Below are positions 5,548 through 6,490 of a stretch of DNA of 6,490 bases, one piece after another; the first letter of the stretch is position 1; each line of letters begins with the position of its first letter. Source of the stretch: Bryobacterales bacterium (GTDB lineage Bacteria > Acidobacteriota > Terriglobia > Bryobacterales > Bryobacteraceae). The notes under the pieces are model-generated. The model made no database searches and was not told the DNA's origin. It worked only from the letters and a program-made list of their open reading frames with translations. Made by a program: the position numbers and the translations under genes. The DNA lies in assembly GCA_003139735.1 (NCBI GenBank), contig PLGA01000578.1, positions 1-6,490 of the forward strand, written 5' to 3'.

Positions 5548-5560
5548 CTTGGCGGCATCG
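5428..5560 (+). repeat. Diverged direct repeat, copy B (partner at 3266-3394)
   Basis: This copy comprises the intact endolysin tail, GAGGTGA, and an ATG at the same six-base spacing as in copy A. Similarity ends around 5555-5560, where transposase coding sequence begins. Confidence 0.65.
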
Positions 5561-5572
5561 TCGCCAAAATGA
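5534..5572 (+). pseudogene. Truncated second copy of the coiled-coil gene
   Basis: ATG 5534, preceded by GAGGTGA as at 3355-3361, opens a 12-codon frame whose first nine residues, MQRLSLAAS, match MQRLKLALS of the 228-residue protein. It then runs into sequence from the ISL3 transposase and stops at TGA 5570. It overlaps the end of the endolysin gene by 14 bp, which explains why the endolysin tail and this start travel together. The rest of the gene is absent, presumably lost at the IS junction. Confidence 0.65.
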
Positions 5573-6084
5573 ACAAGGCGCTGGACGAGGTTCGTGCCGA
5601 GGAAACCCGCCGCATGCAGCGCGAAGGGCGCGTCCCGGTCTTGAAGAAGTCCCGCTGGCTGCTGCTCAAACGCAGTGAAAACCTCGGTGACGAACAGCAC
5701 TTCCGGCTCCGCGACCTGCTCCGCTACAATCTGAAGACCGTCCGCGCTTACCTTCTCAAGGAAGCCTTCCAGCAGCTCTGGGATTACAACTCGCCCGCCT
5801 GGGCCGGCAAGTTCCTCGATGAGTGGTGCCGCCAGACCATGCGCTCCCGCATCGAGCCCATGAAGAAGATCGCCCGGTCGCTCCGTCAGCACCGGGAGCT
5901 CATCCTCAATTACTTCCGAGCGCAAAAGCTCATTTCCAGCGGGGTAGTGGAGGGCCTGAACAACAAGGCTAAAGTCACCATGAGAAAATCCTACGGTTTC
6001 CGCCCCTACCGAGTCCTGGAATTGGCCCTCTATCACTCACTTGGTAAGCTGCCCGAGCTGGAATCAGCCCACGATTTCTTCTGA
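5557..6084 (+). pseudogene. ISL3-family transposase, C-terminal half only
   Basis: The frame reads IVAKMNKALDEVRAEE and continues to a typical ISL3 ending: SSGVVEGLNNKAK, then MRKSYGFRPYRVLELALYHS, LGKLPE and HDFF before TGA (6082-6084). It covers about 175 residues, against around 400 usual for the family. The catalytic glutamate is present in VVEGLN (E128 counted from ATG 5569). The two catalytic aspartates, which lie in the missing N-terminal half, are absent, so it cannot transpose. A stop at 5545-5547 closes the frame just upstream. The ATG at 5569 has no good ribosome-binding site and is an internal methionine. The right inverted repeat should lie close behind the stop (6085-6120), but without the left end I cannot define it. 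Confidence 0.88.
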
Positions 6085-6107
6085 CGAGTCGCTTTCTTAG
6101 GCTGACA

Positions 6108-6490
6108 TCATTTCGACACCGTTACCTCTTTGTTGCGTTGGAAGCCCAGCGCCAGCTCGCGCCCCTCAAGTCCTCTCCCATTGCTCGTTTGCGTCGTGTC
6201 GGGCACCAGCGACAGGGTGTACGTCTTCGTTGTCGAGCCGTCCTCAGATGTCACGGTCACTGTCGCCGTACCCGGCATCGGCGTCTGCACCGACACGCTG
6301 CCATTGCTAGCAGCCGTCCCGGTGATCAACGGCACGCGCGTCGGGTTCACACCGACTGAGTAGCTCGTAGTGCTCGGGTCAAAGCCCGCCAGCGGCTTCC
6401 CGTTGACATCTATCGAACTCAGCGACGCAACATTGGACTGCGCGACCAGATCGCCCATCGCCTGCAACTCCTGGATCTGAATCCAGCCGG
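6108..6490 (-). CDS. Secreted protein with cadherin-like beta-sandwich domain, C-terminal part
   Basis: The minus-strand frame is open from the right edge to TGA at 6110-6108, so the N-terminal part lies outside the window. A TTG at 6467 is internal. The edge segment GWIQIQELQAMG resembles the last strand of a discoidin (F5/8 type C) carbohydrate-binding domain, with low certainty. Next comes a cadherin-like beta-sandwich domain of about 75 residues: LSSIDVNGKPLAGFDP, then TTSYSV, and the closing TVTSEDGSTTKTYTLSL. Such domains sit at the C-terminus of large secreted glycoside hydrolases and lyases. The last ~30 residues after the domain look unlike the family and end about 23 bp from the transposase stop, so the C-terminus may have been altered by the IS fragment. 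This looks like a host gene, not a phage gene. Confidence 0.65.
   Translation of the reverse strand, partial: GWIQIQELQAMGDLVAQSNVASLSSIDVNGKPLAGFDPSTTSYSVGVNPTRVPLITGTAASNGSVSVQTPMPGTATVTVTSEDGSTTKTYTLSLVPDTTQTSNGRGLEGRELALGFQRNKEVTVSK

Noticed and set aside
5443..6036. A 197-codon minus-strand frame
   Set aside because: It is antisense to the endolysin tail and to a clear ISL3 transposase.
1..6490. tRNA genes, CRISPR arrays, or toxin-antitoxin and other named defence systems
   Set aside because: I saw no cloverleaf-like sequence, no regularly spaced identical DNA repeats, and no recognisable toxin, nuclease or defence-family protein.

Overview
The window is GC-rich and phage-derived, probably a mosaic or decaying prophage. 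A Gram-negative host, possibly acidobacterial, is an inference from the style of the exported proteins, the ISL3-type transposase and the secreted cadherin-like domain. It is not proven by the sequence.

Left block (1-2680, minus strand): a co-directional early/DNA-metabolism operon. Reading 5' to 3' on the minus strand it contains the C-terminal part of a phage C5-cytosine DNA methyltransferase, a SprT-like zinc protease overlapping it by 4 bp (ATGA), a single-stranded-DNA-binding protein (ssb) 5 bp further on, then a ~100-bp spacer packed with palindromes, and finally a GTG-initiated unknown gene that runs off the left edge. The methyltransferase has no catalytic half. Its frame closes just upstream of 2680, where the DNA becomes the end of an unrelated gene on the other strand.

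Middle block (2677-5547, plus strand): late/lysis-region genes. It opens with the C-terminal end of a glycine-rich tail-fibre-like protein, followed by a ~250-bp stretch with only very small candidate ORFs. Next is a decayed copy of the tail of an M23 endolysin, a membrane-anchored coiled-coil protein, an exported beta-rich protein with a signal peptide, a holin-like two-helix protein, and a full M23-type endolysin overlapping the holin by 4 bp. The end of this endolysin plus the start of the following gene repeats, in diverged form, the sequence at 3266-3394, so the lysis segment looks like the product of an old duplication or of recombination between two related phages.

Right block (5548-6490): the second copy of the coiled-coil gene stops after nine recognisable codons and is joined directly to the interior of an ISL3-family transposase whose first half is missing. 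Converging on it from the right edge is the C-terminal end of a secreted protein with a cadherin-like beta-sandwich domain.

Two joints cut through the middle of genes, near 2680 and near 5555. They are the main structural oddity. They could be genuine rearrangements in a degraded prophage or assembly chimeras, and read mapping would decide.
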